Positions 44,473-53,592 of a DNA stretch of 64,000 nt are shown one piece after another (positions within the stretch are counted from its first letter, which is position 1; every line of letters starts with the position of its first letter). The notes under the pieces were generated by a model. It was not told where the DNA came from, did not search any database, and saw nothing but the letters and a program-made list of their open reading frames with translations. This DNA is from JAVVEH01 sp032251435 (lineage in GTDB: Bacteria; Verrucomicrobiota; Lentisphaeria; Oligosphaerales; MVZH01). The position numbers were made by a program, and so were the translations under genes. The stretch lies in assembly GCA_032251435.1 (NCBI GenBank), contig JAVVEH010000017.1, positions 1 through 64,000 of the forward strand, read 5' to 3'.

Positions 44473-45465
44473 TTATCCATCATGTGCATGATTCACATAA
44501 AGATCCGTTGAAAGGTATTTCAGGCCGCTGTCGCAAACCAGCATGGCGACACAGGCTCCTCTCTCGCACCCGCCAAGCACCTGCAATGCACCAGCCAGAT
44601 TGGCACCGGAACTGAAGCCGCCGAAAATACCTTCCTCGCGGGCCAGCAGACGCGCACAACGGGTCGCCTCATCGTCGGTCACTTGCAGGTAATCATGGAC
44701 CAAATTCTTCTGCAGAAGCGGCAACGCAGGCATGGAATAACCGCCGCCCTGGATTTTGTGGCTCTGGCATGTTATGGGCTGTCCGGCAAGCACGGCCGCG
44801 CTGGCCGGTTCAATCAGATATCCTCGTATCTCCGCGTTCTGCTTGCGGAGATAGCGCATGATGCCGGTAAAGGTGCCCCCGGTGCCGGTAAAATCGACAA
44901 ATACGGTTACCTCGCCTTTCGATTGTCTCCAGATTTCCGGCCCCGTATATCGCTCGTGGGCGAGTGCGCTGCCGGCCAGCAGAAACTGATCGGCACGAAA
45001 GGCTTTCCGCTCCCGTACAATTTCTTTTGTCCGCGCCTCGACCAGGGCGAGGTCCTCTCCGGATACTTGATTGGGCGGCGAGTGCGGTGCCTGATCCACC
45101 AAAACCACCTCGGCGCCCAAGGCAGCCATCATGCGGGCGCGTTCCATGGTGTTGCCTCGGGACATCACCGCGACAAAGGGGTGTCCCAACGCCCGGCAGA
45201 CAATCGCCAGTCCTGTCCCAGTGTTGCCACTGGTCAGTTCAACCACTGTCTGCCCCGGCACCAGATCCCCTTGCGCTTTGGCCTCGCGCACTATTTCGAG
45301 GGCGATCCGGTCTTTCTTGCTGAGGCCCGGATTCAAGTATTCGCACTTGGCCAGAATGCGTCCGTTCAAATCCAGAGTCTTCGCTATTTGATGCAATTCA
45401 ACCAACGGCGTTTCGCCGATCGCATCAATGATTGAAGGATAGAGTGTATCGGTTGCTGTCATCAT
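44473..45465 (-). CDS. Cysteine synthase-like PLP enzyme
   Basis: A fold-type II PLP protein of the CysK/CysM group. K51 in PGLSKKDRIAL is the PLP lysine (usual motif SVKDR). VELTSGNTGTGLA binds the substrate, GTGGTFTGIMRYLR holds the phosphate, and GIFGGFSSGANLAGAL is the late loop. The family makes cysteine from O-acetylserine, or related beta-replacements; the K in place of V before the lysine and the position in a polysaccharide island leave the reaction open. ATG overlaps the stop of the gene upstream by four bases. Confidence 0.85.
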   Translation of the reverse strand: MMTATDTLYPSIIDAIGETPLVELHQIAKTLDLNGRILAKCEYLNPGLSKKDRIALEIVREAKAQGDLVPGQTVVELTSGNTGTGLAIVCRALGHPFVAVMSRGNTMERARMMAALGAEVVLVDQAPHSPPNQVSGEDLALVEARTKEIVRERKAFRADQFLLAGSALAHERYTGPEIWRQSKGEVTVFVDFTGTGGTFTGIMRYLRKQNAEIRGYLIEPASAAVLAGQPITCQSHKIQGGGYSMPALPLLQKNLVHDYLQVTDDEATRCARLLAREEGIFGGFSSGANLAGALQVLGGCERGACVAMLVCDSGLKYLSTDLYVNHAHDG

Positions 45466-45929
45466 GCTGTCGCTCTACGTGAGTATTCAAGAGCAAGGCC
45501 GTACGCCTCGTCAAAGAGCGCTTCCAGGCTGGCAATCGGGATGTCCGGGGTTGCGCCGTTGCCAAGCGTGAACATGAACCGGCTATCTTTCCGAAAGTAG
45601 GTATTAAACATCCTGCGCGTTTCAGCCCGGACTTCCTCCACGGTTCCGTACGGGATGGTCTGCTGGACATCGAATCCTGCCCAGAAACAGATTTTGCCGC
45701 CGTGTTTCGACACGGTGTCCTCGGCACTCATGGCAAACTTCTGAATGGGATGGATGACCTGCATGTCCTGCGGATGCTCCGCAAGCAGCCTGTGCAAACG
45801 ATCACGATGGTCCGGATCGTCATAAATATCCGGTCCCAGCCACTTCTGGAACATGATAGGCACCCGTCGGGCACAGCCCTGGCCGTCAATCACCCGGCGC
45901 ATCTCTTCACGTGACAATGTCTCTATCAT
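45462..45929 (-). pseudogene. Uroporphyrinogen-decarboxylase-family gene with a large in-frame internal deletion
   Basis: The 155-residue product joins an N-terminal piece (LSREEMRRVIDGQGCARRVP, IMFQKWLGPDIYDDPDHRDR) to a C-terminal piece (HPIQKFAMSAEDTVSKHGGK, ICFWAGFDVQQTIPYGTVEE, DIPIASLEALFDEAYGLA). In complete members of the URO-D/MtaA-like family, of about 340 residues, these segments are separated by some 190 residues carrying most of the barrel. The join lies near residues 56-61, around 45746-45765. The frame is intact, an AAGGAG lies before the ATG, and the stop overlaps cysK-like by four bases, so a short protein may still be made. It cannot be a complete enzyme. Confidence 0.7.
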
Positions 45930-45992
45930 TTCAACTCACTCCTTGTCGCCTGATCATATTCCGGTCTTAAACACAGGGCATCCTATTTGCGC

Positions 45993-47093
45993 TTAGATAA
46001 TTTCCAGTTGGTCCCTGTCTGGAAATTCCGGAAATGGCGCGAAGGGCAGGGTCTGGTACCAGAAGGCCACGGAGCATATGTCGTGCTGTCCGGGGTAGTA
46101 TCGACCGCCGCTTCGCCAGCCCAAGGCCTGGATGGTGACTCTGAGATCCTCCTCAAAGCGGATCGGATCCATGATGTGCCAGCGATACATGGCATGGCGA
46201 TGCTGGGAGTTGTATGTCCCGTCAGGGCGAAGCACCTGGTGCATGCCCATGAAGGGCGTCGAATACTCCACATACTGTCCATCAGAATCCCAGTTGTATG
46301 CTCCGCCAAAGTAATCTTCCGTGCCGGTTCCGCAGATAGTCGGAAAATCCGTATCGCCATCGAGGTAGAACTTGATCTCGCCTTCTCCCCACCAGCCGTT
46401 GTTATTAATTCCCCAGCCCATTGACGTCCCCACATAGTGTCCGCGCCCTTTTATACCGTCGACGATCGTGTAGGGCTCTTTGTATGGGATGGGATTGGTC
46501 CGCCTGAACTGCGCATGGAAATATGCACAGTCCTCCTGAACATCCGTCAGCGTGTAGTTAATCTGGTAGAACACCATGCTTGCCTCTGTTGGATGCCCAT
46601 TCTGGACGGTCATGCGACATCTTCGACGGAAAGGCATCTCCCAGAAGCAGTTCAGTCCCCGGCTGGGGTTCACGCAGACTGGCAGGGAGTTCACGCGCAC
46701 GAGGGGCCCGCGGGTGCCGCCTTCATTGAACCCGACCCAGGGCGCCGCGAAGAAATCGCACATGGGTGTTTCAACGGAGGGTAGATCCTGGTCATCCCAG
46801 TAGATTCGGAGAATGGAGTCTCTGTTGACTTTGCCGGCGAACCACATGCTTTGAATAGCGCCAGGCCCCGTAATGTCCGCCAGTTCATAGGTCTCGCCGG
46901 GTTGGATGTCACGCTTGCACGGGCAGCATTTCCATCCAACGCCAAGCTCGCGCGCCGGCCCCTGAGGGCCCGGCTCTGCCATGCCGCCTCTGCCCTTTTC
47001 CCCCGTGGGGTTTTCGGCGCTGATGGAGCGCGTCTTCGCCCTTGAAAGGCGGGACAGATTACCCAAATTCATTCCTAATCCATTGAACATCAT
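45993..47093 (-). CDS. GH172-type (DUF2961) glycoside hydrolase
   Basis: DUF2961 proteins, now family GH172, act on D-fructofuranosyl and D-arabinofuranosyl bonds. Recognisable parts: LSRLSRAKTRSISAENPTGE at the front, ITGPGAIQSMWFAG, LRIYWDDQDLPSVETPMCDF, WEMPFRRRCRMTVQNG, NNGWWGEGEIKFYLDGD, and GTGTEDYFGGAYNW with probable catalytic acids. The length of 366 is usual for the jelly-roll pair. No signal peptide is seen. AAGGAG is eight bases before ATG 47093. It lies between the URO-D relic and the SGNH gene on one strand. Confidence 0.9.
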   Translation of the reverse strand: MMFNGLGMNLGNLSRLSRAKTRSISAENPTGEKGRGGMAEPGPQGPARELGVGWKCCPCKRDIQPGETYELADITGPGAIQSMWFAGKVNRDSILRIYWDDQDLPSVETPMCDFFAAPWVGFNEGGTRGPLVRVNSLPVCVNPSRGLNCFWEMPFRRRCRMTVQNGHPTEASMVFYQINYTLTDVQEDCAYFHAQFRRTNPIPYKEPYTIVDGIKGRGHYVGTSMGWGINNNGWWGEGEIKFYLDGDTDFPTICGTGTEDYFGGAYNWDSDGQYVEYSTPFMGMHQVLRPDGTYNSQHRHAMYRWHIMDPIRFEEDLRVTIQALGWRSGGRYYPGQHDICSVAFWYQTLPFAPFPEFPDRDQLEII

Positions 47094-47180
47094 TTCTTTC
47101 GTCTCCTTGATAAATGTTTTGAAGGATGACCAATCCTGTTGTTCAACCTTCCATGCCGGGACAGCGCCACTGGATGGGAT

Positions 47181-48929
47181 TCAGAATCCTCCCCTGCCAA
47201 GGAGATCTTCCTTGCGCAGGGCGTACAGACCGACCTTGAAGGCGCGCTGGAGGAATGTCCTGGAATCGATAGTGTGTTCTTCAAGGTACTTCTCCAAGGC
47301 GCGCGACTGATTCTTCGAACCCGGCGCGTGCCTCATCTTCAGTTCGACGCCCTCGCCCCCGCTGGCGAACCACTCGCGGTCGGCGAAGGCAAGCTCCCGT
47401 TCCATCGCTCCATCGCCGTGCAGGAGCCTATCGATCCCGTAACTGAGGATCTTCCTCGCTTCAAGTTTATGAAAGCGGTTGGAAACTTCTTCCAGCGCTT
47501 TGCTCCCACCCGCAGACAGGTGGACGCTGAAGTTGACTCTGTCGGTATACATGAAGGTGTAGGATTCAGCATCGTCCCATGCCTTTCGCCATTCCGCAAA
47601 TGGCCGGGTCTTCAACACCATCGCCCGGCAAAGTGTTTCAACCATCAGCATGTTGCCCTCATGGTTGAACCGTTCATCTCCGAGGGTGAGCTTTGTTCCA
47701 GGAGATTCGCTGAAGCGCTCCCCCATCACCGCCCAGATGTCGGCAAGAGGCAGGTTGTTCTCTTTGCAGATCGTCCGGATGACCGTGTTGAGCGCGGCAA
47801 TCTTACGGTTCTCTTCGCTTTCGGGGTCGTTGGTCGACATCGGAATCGTTGTGACGATCAGCTTGGCGCCGAGCCTCTTCGCGGATTCCGCAATGGACAT
47901 GAAGGACTTCCTGTAATCGTCGGCCGGTGTTCCTTCCCGGGCATCCTCAATGGGCGGAACGAGAATCATCCAACGTTCCCGGTTGTTCCCGCTCATGGCC
48001 TTCAGGTCTTTGGCAAGGTTGGCGAGATTGCTCTTCAGCTTCGCCACATTTCGCGTGGTCACCATTTCGCCGCCGTCGTTCAGAATATCCAGCAGCATTT
48101 TGTACCACCCTCCGGGCCGACCGCCCGAAGTCACCTGACGGGTGCCCACCCCGATGACCTGTGGCGATGCGTTCCACGTCTGTTCGAGAGCCTCGCATTC
48201 TGCATCCGTCAGTCCCATGGTCTTGAGAATCCCCAAGGCCATCACCCTATGCCCCACGGCAACGGGATGAATGCCGTCGCTGCTGATCACATTGCGCCGG
48301 CCGGTTTCTTCCGGGTTTTTAATTTTTGCAATCCTGGCAAACGCCGCTTCGTTCAGAAGCGCAATGGGCAGACCCCGCTGTTTTGCCAGCTCCCTGAGAA
48401 AGGCATTGTAGGAGTCCGCTTTCTGGTTGAGCCTGAATTCGGGATCCTCGGTGATCTGGGTGAAGGTCGACAGGATCACCTTTGTCCCTGCGGCTTCGCA
48501 TGTGTGGAGAATTCGCGGGACATAGATTTTGAAGTCTTCAAGCTCGCACCCCATCCCGGGGTCGGGCTGGTAGGCCCCGATCTTGGCCGTCGGATCCGTA
48601 TGCCAGACATCATTGACACCGACCGACAGAAAGAGATGGTCGGGCTTCTGCCGGAGAATGCTGTCCAGACGCAGCAGCATGTCGGACGATTTATTGCCCG
48701 GGATACCGGCATAGATTCCCTTTGCATAAATGCCGTGGGCCTTGAGTCCGTGAATCACCAGACGGCAGTATCCACCGTACTCCTCCCCCCCGGCCGTTAT
48801 CGAGTCTCCCAGGAAGGCGACCGTGTCGCCATCTTGAACCAAAAGCTTTCTGGTTGCAGGCTCTTCTCCCCGAACAGCGAATACCACAAAGACTAACAGC
48901 AGGGACACAATTGAGACTACTCGTTTCAT
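47181..48929 (-). CDS. Exported double SGNH/GDSL hydrolase
   Basis: After a signal peptide (MKRVVSIVSLLLVFVVFAVRG) the first SGNH domain is complete: Ser in VAFLGDSITAGG, Gly in GIPGNKSSD, Asn in SVGVNDVW, and Asp/His in DGIHPVAVGH. The second half (from about 255) again looks SGNH-like (GVGTRQVTSGGRPGGWYKML, LADIWAVMGERFSES, GDERFNHEGNMLMVETL) but I see no block-I Ser, so it may be inactive or binding only. Such proteins are often carbohydrate esterases. ATG 48929 has AGGA eight bases upstream. Confidence 0.82.
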   Translation of the reverse strand: MKRVVSIVSLLLVFVVFAVRGEEPATRKLLVQDGDTVAFLGDSITAGGEEYGGYCRLVIHGLKAHGIYAKGIYAGIPGNKSSDMLLRLDSILRQKPDHLFLSVGVNDVWHTDPTAKIGAYQPDPGMGCELEDFKIYVPRILHTCEAAGTKVILSTFTQITEDPEFRLNQKADSYNAFLRELAKQRGLPIALLNEAAFARIAKIKNPEETGRRNVISSDGIHPVAVGHRVMALGILKTMGLTDAECEALEQTWNASPQVIGVGTRQVTSGGRPGGWYKMLLDILNDGGEMVTTRNVAKLKSNLANLAKDLKAMSGNNRERWMILVPPIEDAREGTPADDYRKSFMSIAESAKRLGAKLIVTTIPMSTNDPESEENRKIAALNTVIRTICKENNLPLADIWAVMGERFSESPGTKLTLGDERFNHEGNMLMVETLCRAMVLKTRPFAEWRKAWDDAESYTFMYTDRVNFSVHLSAGGSKALEEVSNRFHKLEARKILSYGIDRLLHGDGAMERELAFADREWFASGGEGVELKMRHAPGSKNQSRALEKYLEEHTIDSRTFLQRAFKVGLYALRKEDLLGRGGF

Positions 48930-49071
48930 GTCACACATCCTACTTGGGGTTATGGCAGCAAGATGCCGCTTTTATTCCGATTCTTGTCAAAAATGTTTCT
49001 TTTTGTCTTCCGTAAGTTCCGTTTCATTGTGTCGATCATTTTGATCGCAAAATGGAATTAACAGTTACGAC

Positions 49072-50292
49072 TCAGTAGAGGAAACCGGCCAGATAGAGCG
49101 GGATTTGGGGGCCGGCCCCATGCTCGGCGCCGTCCTTGAAAAGAAGACCGTTCTGGAGTCCCGCCAGTTGTTTCATGCACTTGTCAGGGCCTCCGATTTC
49201 AATCTCATACCGGCATTTCTGGCCGCATAGCGAAAAATCAACACACTCAGAGGTATGCAATGGGTGAATATGGCTCACTTGAGAGCTGAAAAAGGATTCA
49301 CGCAAGTTGCCTCGCTCGACCGAGCTCTGCCATAGTCCGCTGCTGATGGCGTAATAGAGGTTCGGGTTGTTCAAGAGTATTTTCGATTTCTTGATTGATC
49401 TGACATTCTTGTTGGCCATTGCCACTACGGTGGCCAGTTCGGCACGTTGCAGTAAATCCAGGAACTCGTAAAGGGTATCACGGCTGACATCGAGCTCGTT
49501 GGTGAGCGAGGCCGTGCTCAGGGTGGGGATGGTACTCATCGAAAGAAAGGCCAGAAGTTTCTTCATCTTCAGGCTGCTCAGTGTCTGAAGAGGGCGGGTA
49601 CTGGGAATGTCTTCATAAATGACTTTCTCGATGACAGCGGCAAGCAGCTGTAAATAATCATTTGGGGCGCAGGAAAGAAAAAACGGGAAGTATCCGGTCG
49701 TGCAGTAGGTCTCGAAATCGCGCAGAATGGTTGAATGCACACGGGTTAGCTTCCTGCTAATGGACAAGTGATCCTGCACGATGTTTTCAAATGGGTAGGC
49801 AGTCCAGTGCTGACCATATGTCACATTCAAATATTCACGGAAAGACAAGCCTTTCAGTGTGTAGGTTAACATCCGGCGGGAGAGATCGCCGCGCTCGTGC
49901 AGAATGTTAACCATGGAACTTCCCAGAATAATGAACTGCTTGCCGGGATAGCTGTCATAGAGAGCTTTGACAGCCTGGCTCCAATCTGGATATTTGTGCA
50001 CCTCGTCTATGATGACACATTCGCCATAATATTTAAAATATTCATCCACGGATTCATAAAGTCCGGTTTTGAGAATCAGCGGATTATCCGCAGATAGGTA
50101 CAAGCATTTCTCGACACTATCGTACTTCCGTTTATAGTGCTGGAGAACTAGGGTTGTTTTCCCGCTGCCGCGTGCCCCAACGATACCTATCAAACGGTGC
50201 TTCCAATTGATTCTGTCAGAAAGATACCGGATGAAATCAGTAGGGATATCGGCAACGACTCGCCCGTGTACCGCAAATAAATCGCTTAACAT
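49072..50292 (-). CDS. AAA+ ATPase with DUF4143-type C-terminal domain
   Basis: Walker A is GARGSGKTTL (39-48) and Walker B is ECVIIDEVHKYP; FIILGSSMVNI gives the sensor. The C-terminal half with LTNELDVSRDTLYEFLDLLQ is a winged-helix region followed by the nuclease-like DUF4143 part. Proteins of this type are scattered, single-gene accessory elements of unknown cellular role. The gene looks more AT-rich than its neighbours by eye, which would fit recent gain. No partner gene is adjacent. Confidence 0.85.
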   Translation of the reverse strand: MLSDLFAVHGRVVADIPTDFIRYLSDRINWKHRLIGIVGARGSGKTTLVLQHYKRKYDSVEKCLYLSADNPLILKTGLYESVDEYFKYYGECVIIDEVHKYPDWSQAVKALYDSYPGKQFIILGSSMVNILHERGDLSRRMLTYTLKGLSFREYLNVTYGQHWTAYPFENIVQDHLSISRKLTRVHSTILRDFETYCTTGYFPFFLSCAPNDYLQLLAAVIEKVIYEDIPSTRPLQTLSSLKMKKLLAFLSMSTIPTLSTASLTNELDVSRDTLYEFLDLLQRAELATVVAMANKNVRSIKKSKILLNNPNLYYAISSGLWQSSVERGNLRESFFSSQVSHIHPLHTSECVDFSLCGQKCRYEIEIGGPDKCMKQLAGLQNGLLFKDGAEHGAGPQIPLYLAGFLY

Positions 50293-50415
50293 ATCGCTAC
50301 TCCAGATCGGATTCCAACACGCATGACGGATACAGGAAACATACCATGATCGCCCGTTCCGTCAACCGCATTCGACAAAATAGCCGTTTTTTGTCGCCCA
50401 GAAAAAACAAAACAA

Positions 50416-50883
50416 TCACTTAAAACACATAACACGAGATTGGCACAACGCCGTTGGGAGCCCCTGTCGCTTGGGTTCCCCCCAAACGGCGACTTCGCTT
50501 GTCATCTGTCTGCCATCGAAAGAGACTATACAGCCATTTGCGACATTTGAGATACCGCGGATCGTAACTTTCACCGGCCGGTTCCGTTTCCATGCAAGGT
50601 CAACTTCAAAACCGCCGCGCGCCCGCAATCCTGTGACGCCGCCCTCGGACCACGCCTCGGGCAGGGCGGGCGGCAGGCCGATAATATAGCCGCCATCCAC
50701 GGTCTGCCGGTGACTCTGCGCAAGCATCTCGGCAATGGCCGCCGTGATCCCTAAATTGCTGTCGATCTGAAACGGCGGGCAGGCACCCCATAGATTGGCA
50801 TAGAAGCCGCCCCTGCCGGTGTAGCTGACCGGGGAGAATGGCCACGAAAAGTCACGAATAAGCCGACCACAATCAAGTTGATT
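50416..50883 (-). pseudogene. C-terminal relic of a GH95 alpha-L-fucosidase-type gene
   Basis: One open frame between a TAG at 50884-50886 and a TGA at 50416 encodes the end of a GH95 enzyme: GRGGFYANLWGACPPFQIDS, NLGITAAIAEMLAQSH, ALPEAWSEGGVTGLRARGGF and EVDLAWKRNRPVKV. The Asp in PPFQID is the family's conserved position. The catalytic-barrel part, some 600 residues, is missing and the frame has no start signal at its 5' end. The complete relative in this window is at 58-60.5 kb on the other strand. Confidence 0.85.
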
Positions 50884-51003
50884 CTATGGGCTGAAAAATA
50901 AACGAAACAAGCTAAATTGACTGATCATTCACCGTCAAACGATGATTAACGCCCGCGGAAGCGATTCGACGCGTCGGCGGGGAAGGCATAAAAGCGGAAA
51001 ACG

Positions 51004-53367
51004 ATGGATATGGACTTCTATATTTCTCAGAGTGGTGATGATCTTAACCCGGGGACATTCGACCAGCCGTTCAAATCGGTGGGGCGCGCGCGAGCCGAGG
51101 TCTGTGACTGCGGTGAGCGCGGCGAGCGCCCCATTACGGTTCACTTGAGGGCGGGCGCCTATTATCTCGACGACACCCTCCGGTTCACGGCCGAGGATTC
51201 GGGGTCTCCCGAAGCCCCCGTGACCTACGCCGCGTATCAAGGCGAAGCTGTCGTCATCAGTGGCGGTACCCGGCTCGCTTTTGACTGGGCTCCGTACCGG
51301 GATGGCATTCTACAGGCGAAAACCCCGCCCGGTCTGGATATCGATCAGCTCTTCGTGAACGGGAAGCGCCAGCACATGGCGAGATACCCGAACTACGATC
51401 CGGCGGTCCGCCCGCTGAACGGATTCGCGGCCGCCGCGTTCAGTCCGGAACGCGCGGCGCGCTGGCGGGATCCGGCCGGTGGCTACATCCATGCCATGCA
51501 TAGCAAGCATTGGGGCGGGTATCACTACCGTATCACCGGCAAGAATGCCGATGGCACGGTCGCCTACGAGGGCGGCTGGCAGAACAACCGTCAGATGGGC
51601 ATGCACGATGAACACCGGTTTGTGGAAAATATCTTCGAGGAACTCGACGCGCCCGGTGAATGGTTTCACCGTTCGGCAGGCTCACGGCAGGCGGGGATAC
51701 TCTACTATTACCCGCCCGAAGATGTCGATGTCGATACGGCTATCTTCGAGATAGCTCGATTGAAGCATCTCGTCGAATTCAATGGCGTGCCTGAAAGCCC
51801 GGCGCGACACATCCGACTTCAAGGGCTGACATTCCGCCATGCGGCGCGGACGATTATGGAACCCTATGAGCCCTTGCTGCGCAGCGACTGGAGCATCTAT
51901 CGCGGGGGCGCGGTTCTGTTTGCCGGGGCTGAAGACTGTGACATCGCCGACTGCGAATTTGATCAGGTTGGCGGCAACGCCGTGTTTGTCAGCGGCTACA
52001 ACCGCCGGATCGTTGTCCGTGGCACCCATATCCATGGAACCGGGGGCAACGGGGTCTGCTTTGTGGGTTCGCCCGATTCTGTCCGCAGCCCGCTTTTTGA
52101 ACGTTTCGAGCATCAGGCGTATCGGGATCTGGATCTGGGTGCCGGGCCCAAGACAGATAATTACCCTGCCGATTGTGTGGTCGAGGACTGTCTGATCCAC
52201 GATATCGGCGTGGTTGAGAAACAGGTGTCGGGTGTCCAGATCTCCATGTCGAGTGGTATTACCGTCCGGCATTGCTCCATCTATGATATATGCCGGGCCG
52301 GTATCAACATCAGCGAAGGCACCTTCGGCGGACATCTGATCGAATTCTGCGATGTCTTCGACACCGTTCTTGAGACCGATGACCACGGCAGTTTCAACTC
52401 GTGGGGCCGGGACCGCTACTGGGAGCTGGAGGGGGAACAACCCGAGGACTTAGATCTGGCCGAAATCATGCTGCTGGACGCGGAGAAAACGATCATCCGC
52501 GACAGCCGCTGGCGCTGCGATCACGGCTGGGATGTGGATCTCGACGACGGCTCGTCCAACTATGAGATCACCAACAACCTGTTCCTGCGCGGTGGCTTGA
52601 AACTGCGCGAAGGGTTTTACCGGCGGGTCTACAACAACATGGCCATCAACAGCACGCTTCACCCGCATGTCTGGTATCCGGACAGCCGGGATGTGGTCAC
52701 CCATAACCTGTGGATGGCGCCGTATCGGCCCGTCCTGAAAAACTGGGGCGGGGAGATTGACCGTAACCTGTTTGTCTCCGAGTTTGATCGTCAGGCCTTT
52801 GCCGACAAGGGCTGCGATGCAAACTCCATCGTCGGCGACCCGATATTCGCGGATCCCGCGAACGGCGACTACCGGCTCGGGGAGGACTCCCCGCTACTGG
52901 GACACGGGTTCGAGAATTTCCCCATGGATCAGTTTGGGGTGAAGAAACCGGCCTTGAAAGCCATTGCCCGGACACCTGACTTTCCCGACCCCATCCTCGA
53001 TGCCGAACGTCCGGAGGGCAGGGCGGCGACCGCGATCTGGATGGGCGCGGAGGTCGCGGCATTGACCGGCGAGCAGTTCTCCGCCTTCGGGATCAAGCGG
53101 GAAGACGGGGGCATCCACCTGGTCACCGTGCCGCCGGATTCCGCGGCCGCGAAGGCAGGCCTCATGGAGCACGACCTGATCCAGCGCGTGAACGGCTGCC
53201 CCACGCGAACGGTGAAAGATCTTCGACAAACCATCAGCAATGCCGCCGGCGACACGCTCCGCATCCGCCTGATTAGAAACATCAAGACCGAGCTTGTGGA
53301 AATTGCCGTGGCAAAGTGCGAGGGCGATGCGCCACCGAACGGGCTGGGAAGCCCGTTCTACGGGTGA
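51004..53367 (+). CDS. GH141-like right-handed beta-helix enzyme fused to a C-terminal PDZ domain
   Basis: The start (MDMDFYISQSGDDLNPGTFD) and the long coil series (HIRLQGLTFRHAARTI, GGAVLFAGAEDCDIADCEFD, GGNAVFVSGYNRRIVVRGTH, GVQISMSSGITVRHCSIYDI) mark a parallel beta-helix. TDDHGSFNSWGRDRYW in the middle is typical of the GH141/pectate-lyase-like relatives that include alpha-L-fucosidases and xylanases. Residues about 690-770 (DSAAAKAGLMEHDLIQRVNG, KDLRQTISNAAGDTLRI) form a PDZ domain. No signal peptide is evident. The last codons lie in a REP-like hairpin. ATG 51004 is taken; 51010 is also possible. Confidence 0.8.
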   Translation: MDMDFYISQSGDDLNPGTFDQPFKSVGRARAEVCDCGERGERPITVHLRAGAYYLDDTLRFTAEDSGSPEAPVTYAAYQGEAVVISGGTRLAFDWAPYRDGILQAKTPPGLDIDQLFVNGKRQHMARYPNYDPAVRPLNGFAAAAFSPERAARWRDPAGGYIHAMHSKHWGGYHYRITGKNADGTVAYEGGWQNNRQMGMHDEHRFVENIFEELDAPGEWFHRSAGSRQAGILYYYPPEDVDVDTAIFEIARLKHLVEFNGVPESPARHIRLQGLTFRHAARTIMEPYEPLLRSDWSIYRGGAVLFAGAEDCDIADCEFDQVGGNAVFVSGYNRRIVVRGTHIHGTGGNGVCFVGSPDSVRSPLFERFEHQAYRDLDLGAGPKTDNYPADCVVEDCLIHDIGVVEKQVSGVQISMSSGITVRHCSIYDICRAGINISEGTFGGHLIEFCDVFDTVLETDDHGSFNSWGRDRYWELEGEQPEDLDLAEIMLLDAEKTIIRDSRWRCDHGWDVDLDDGSSNYEITNNLFLRGGLKLREGFYRRVYNNMAINSTLHPHVWYPDSRDVVTHNLWMAPYRPVLKNWGGEIDRNLFVSEFDRQAFADKGCDANSIVGDPIFADPANGDYRLGEDSPLLGHGFENFPMDQFGVKKPALKAIARTPDFPDPILDAERPEGRAATAIWMGAEVAALTGEQFSAFGIKREDGGIHLVTVPPDSAAAKAGLMEHDLIQRVNGCPTRTVKDLRQTISNAAGDTLRIRLIRNIKTELVEIAVAKCEGDAPPNGLGSPFYG

Positions 53368-53405
53368 GGAGCTCAGCGCCCCTTAGTCGGGCTTCCCAGC
53401 CCGAC
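53337..53405. repeat. Pair of REP-like hairpins at the 3' end of the beta-helix gene
   Basis: GAACGGGCT/AGCCCGTTC (53337-53358, loop GGGA) and GTCGGGCT/AGCCCGAC (53386-53405, loop TCCC). The cores CGGGCTGGGAAGCCCG and CGGGCTTCCCAGCCCG are exact reverse complements, so the unit appears twice in opposite orientation. The stop codon of the upstream gene falls between them. Confidence 0.75.
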
Positions 53406-53592
53406 CGGAGACGCGTCTGTCGGACAGAGCCTGCCGGATTCGCCGCCAATACGTGGAACTTGCACTTGCGGCGACCTTAAAATTGGTCTTTATCCACGTT
53501 CATCTGCGGTTCAAAAACACTTTCAGGACACCCTTATACTAGCGCTCTCTGTTGCAATTCAGCAAATGAGAAGAAGGTTCATCTCTCCGCCG

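Noticed and set aside
47139..48896. 585-residue plus-strand frame
   Set aside because: Antisense to the SGNH hydrolase, which has signal peptide and catalytic blocks; the equal length is coincidence.
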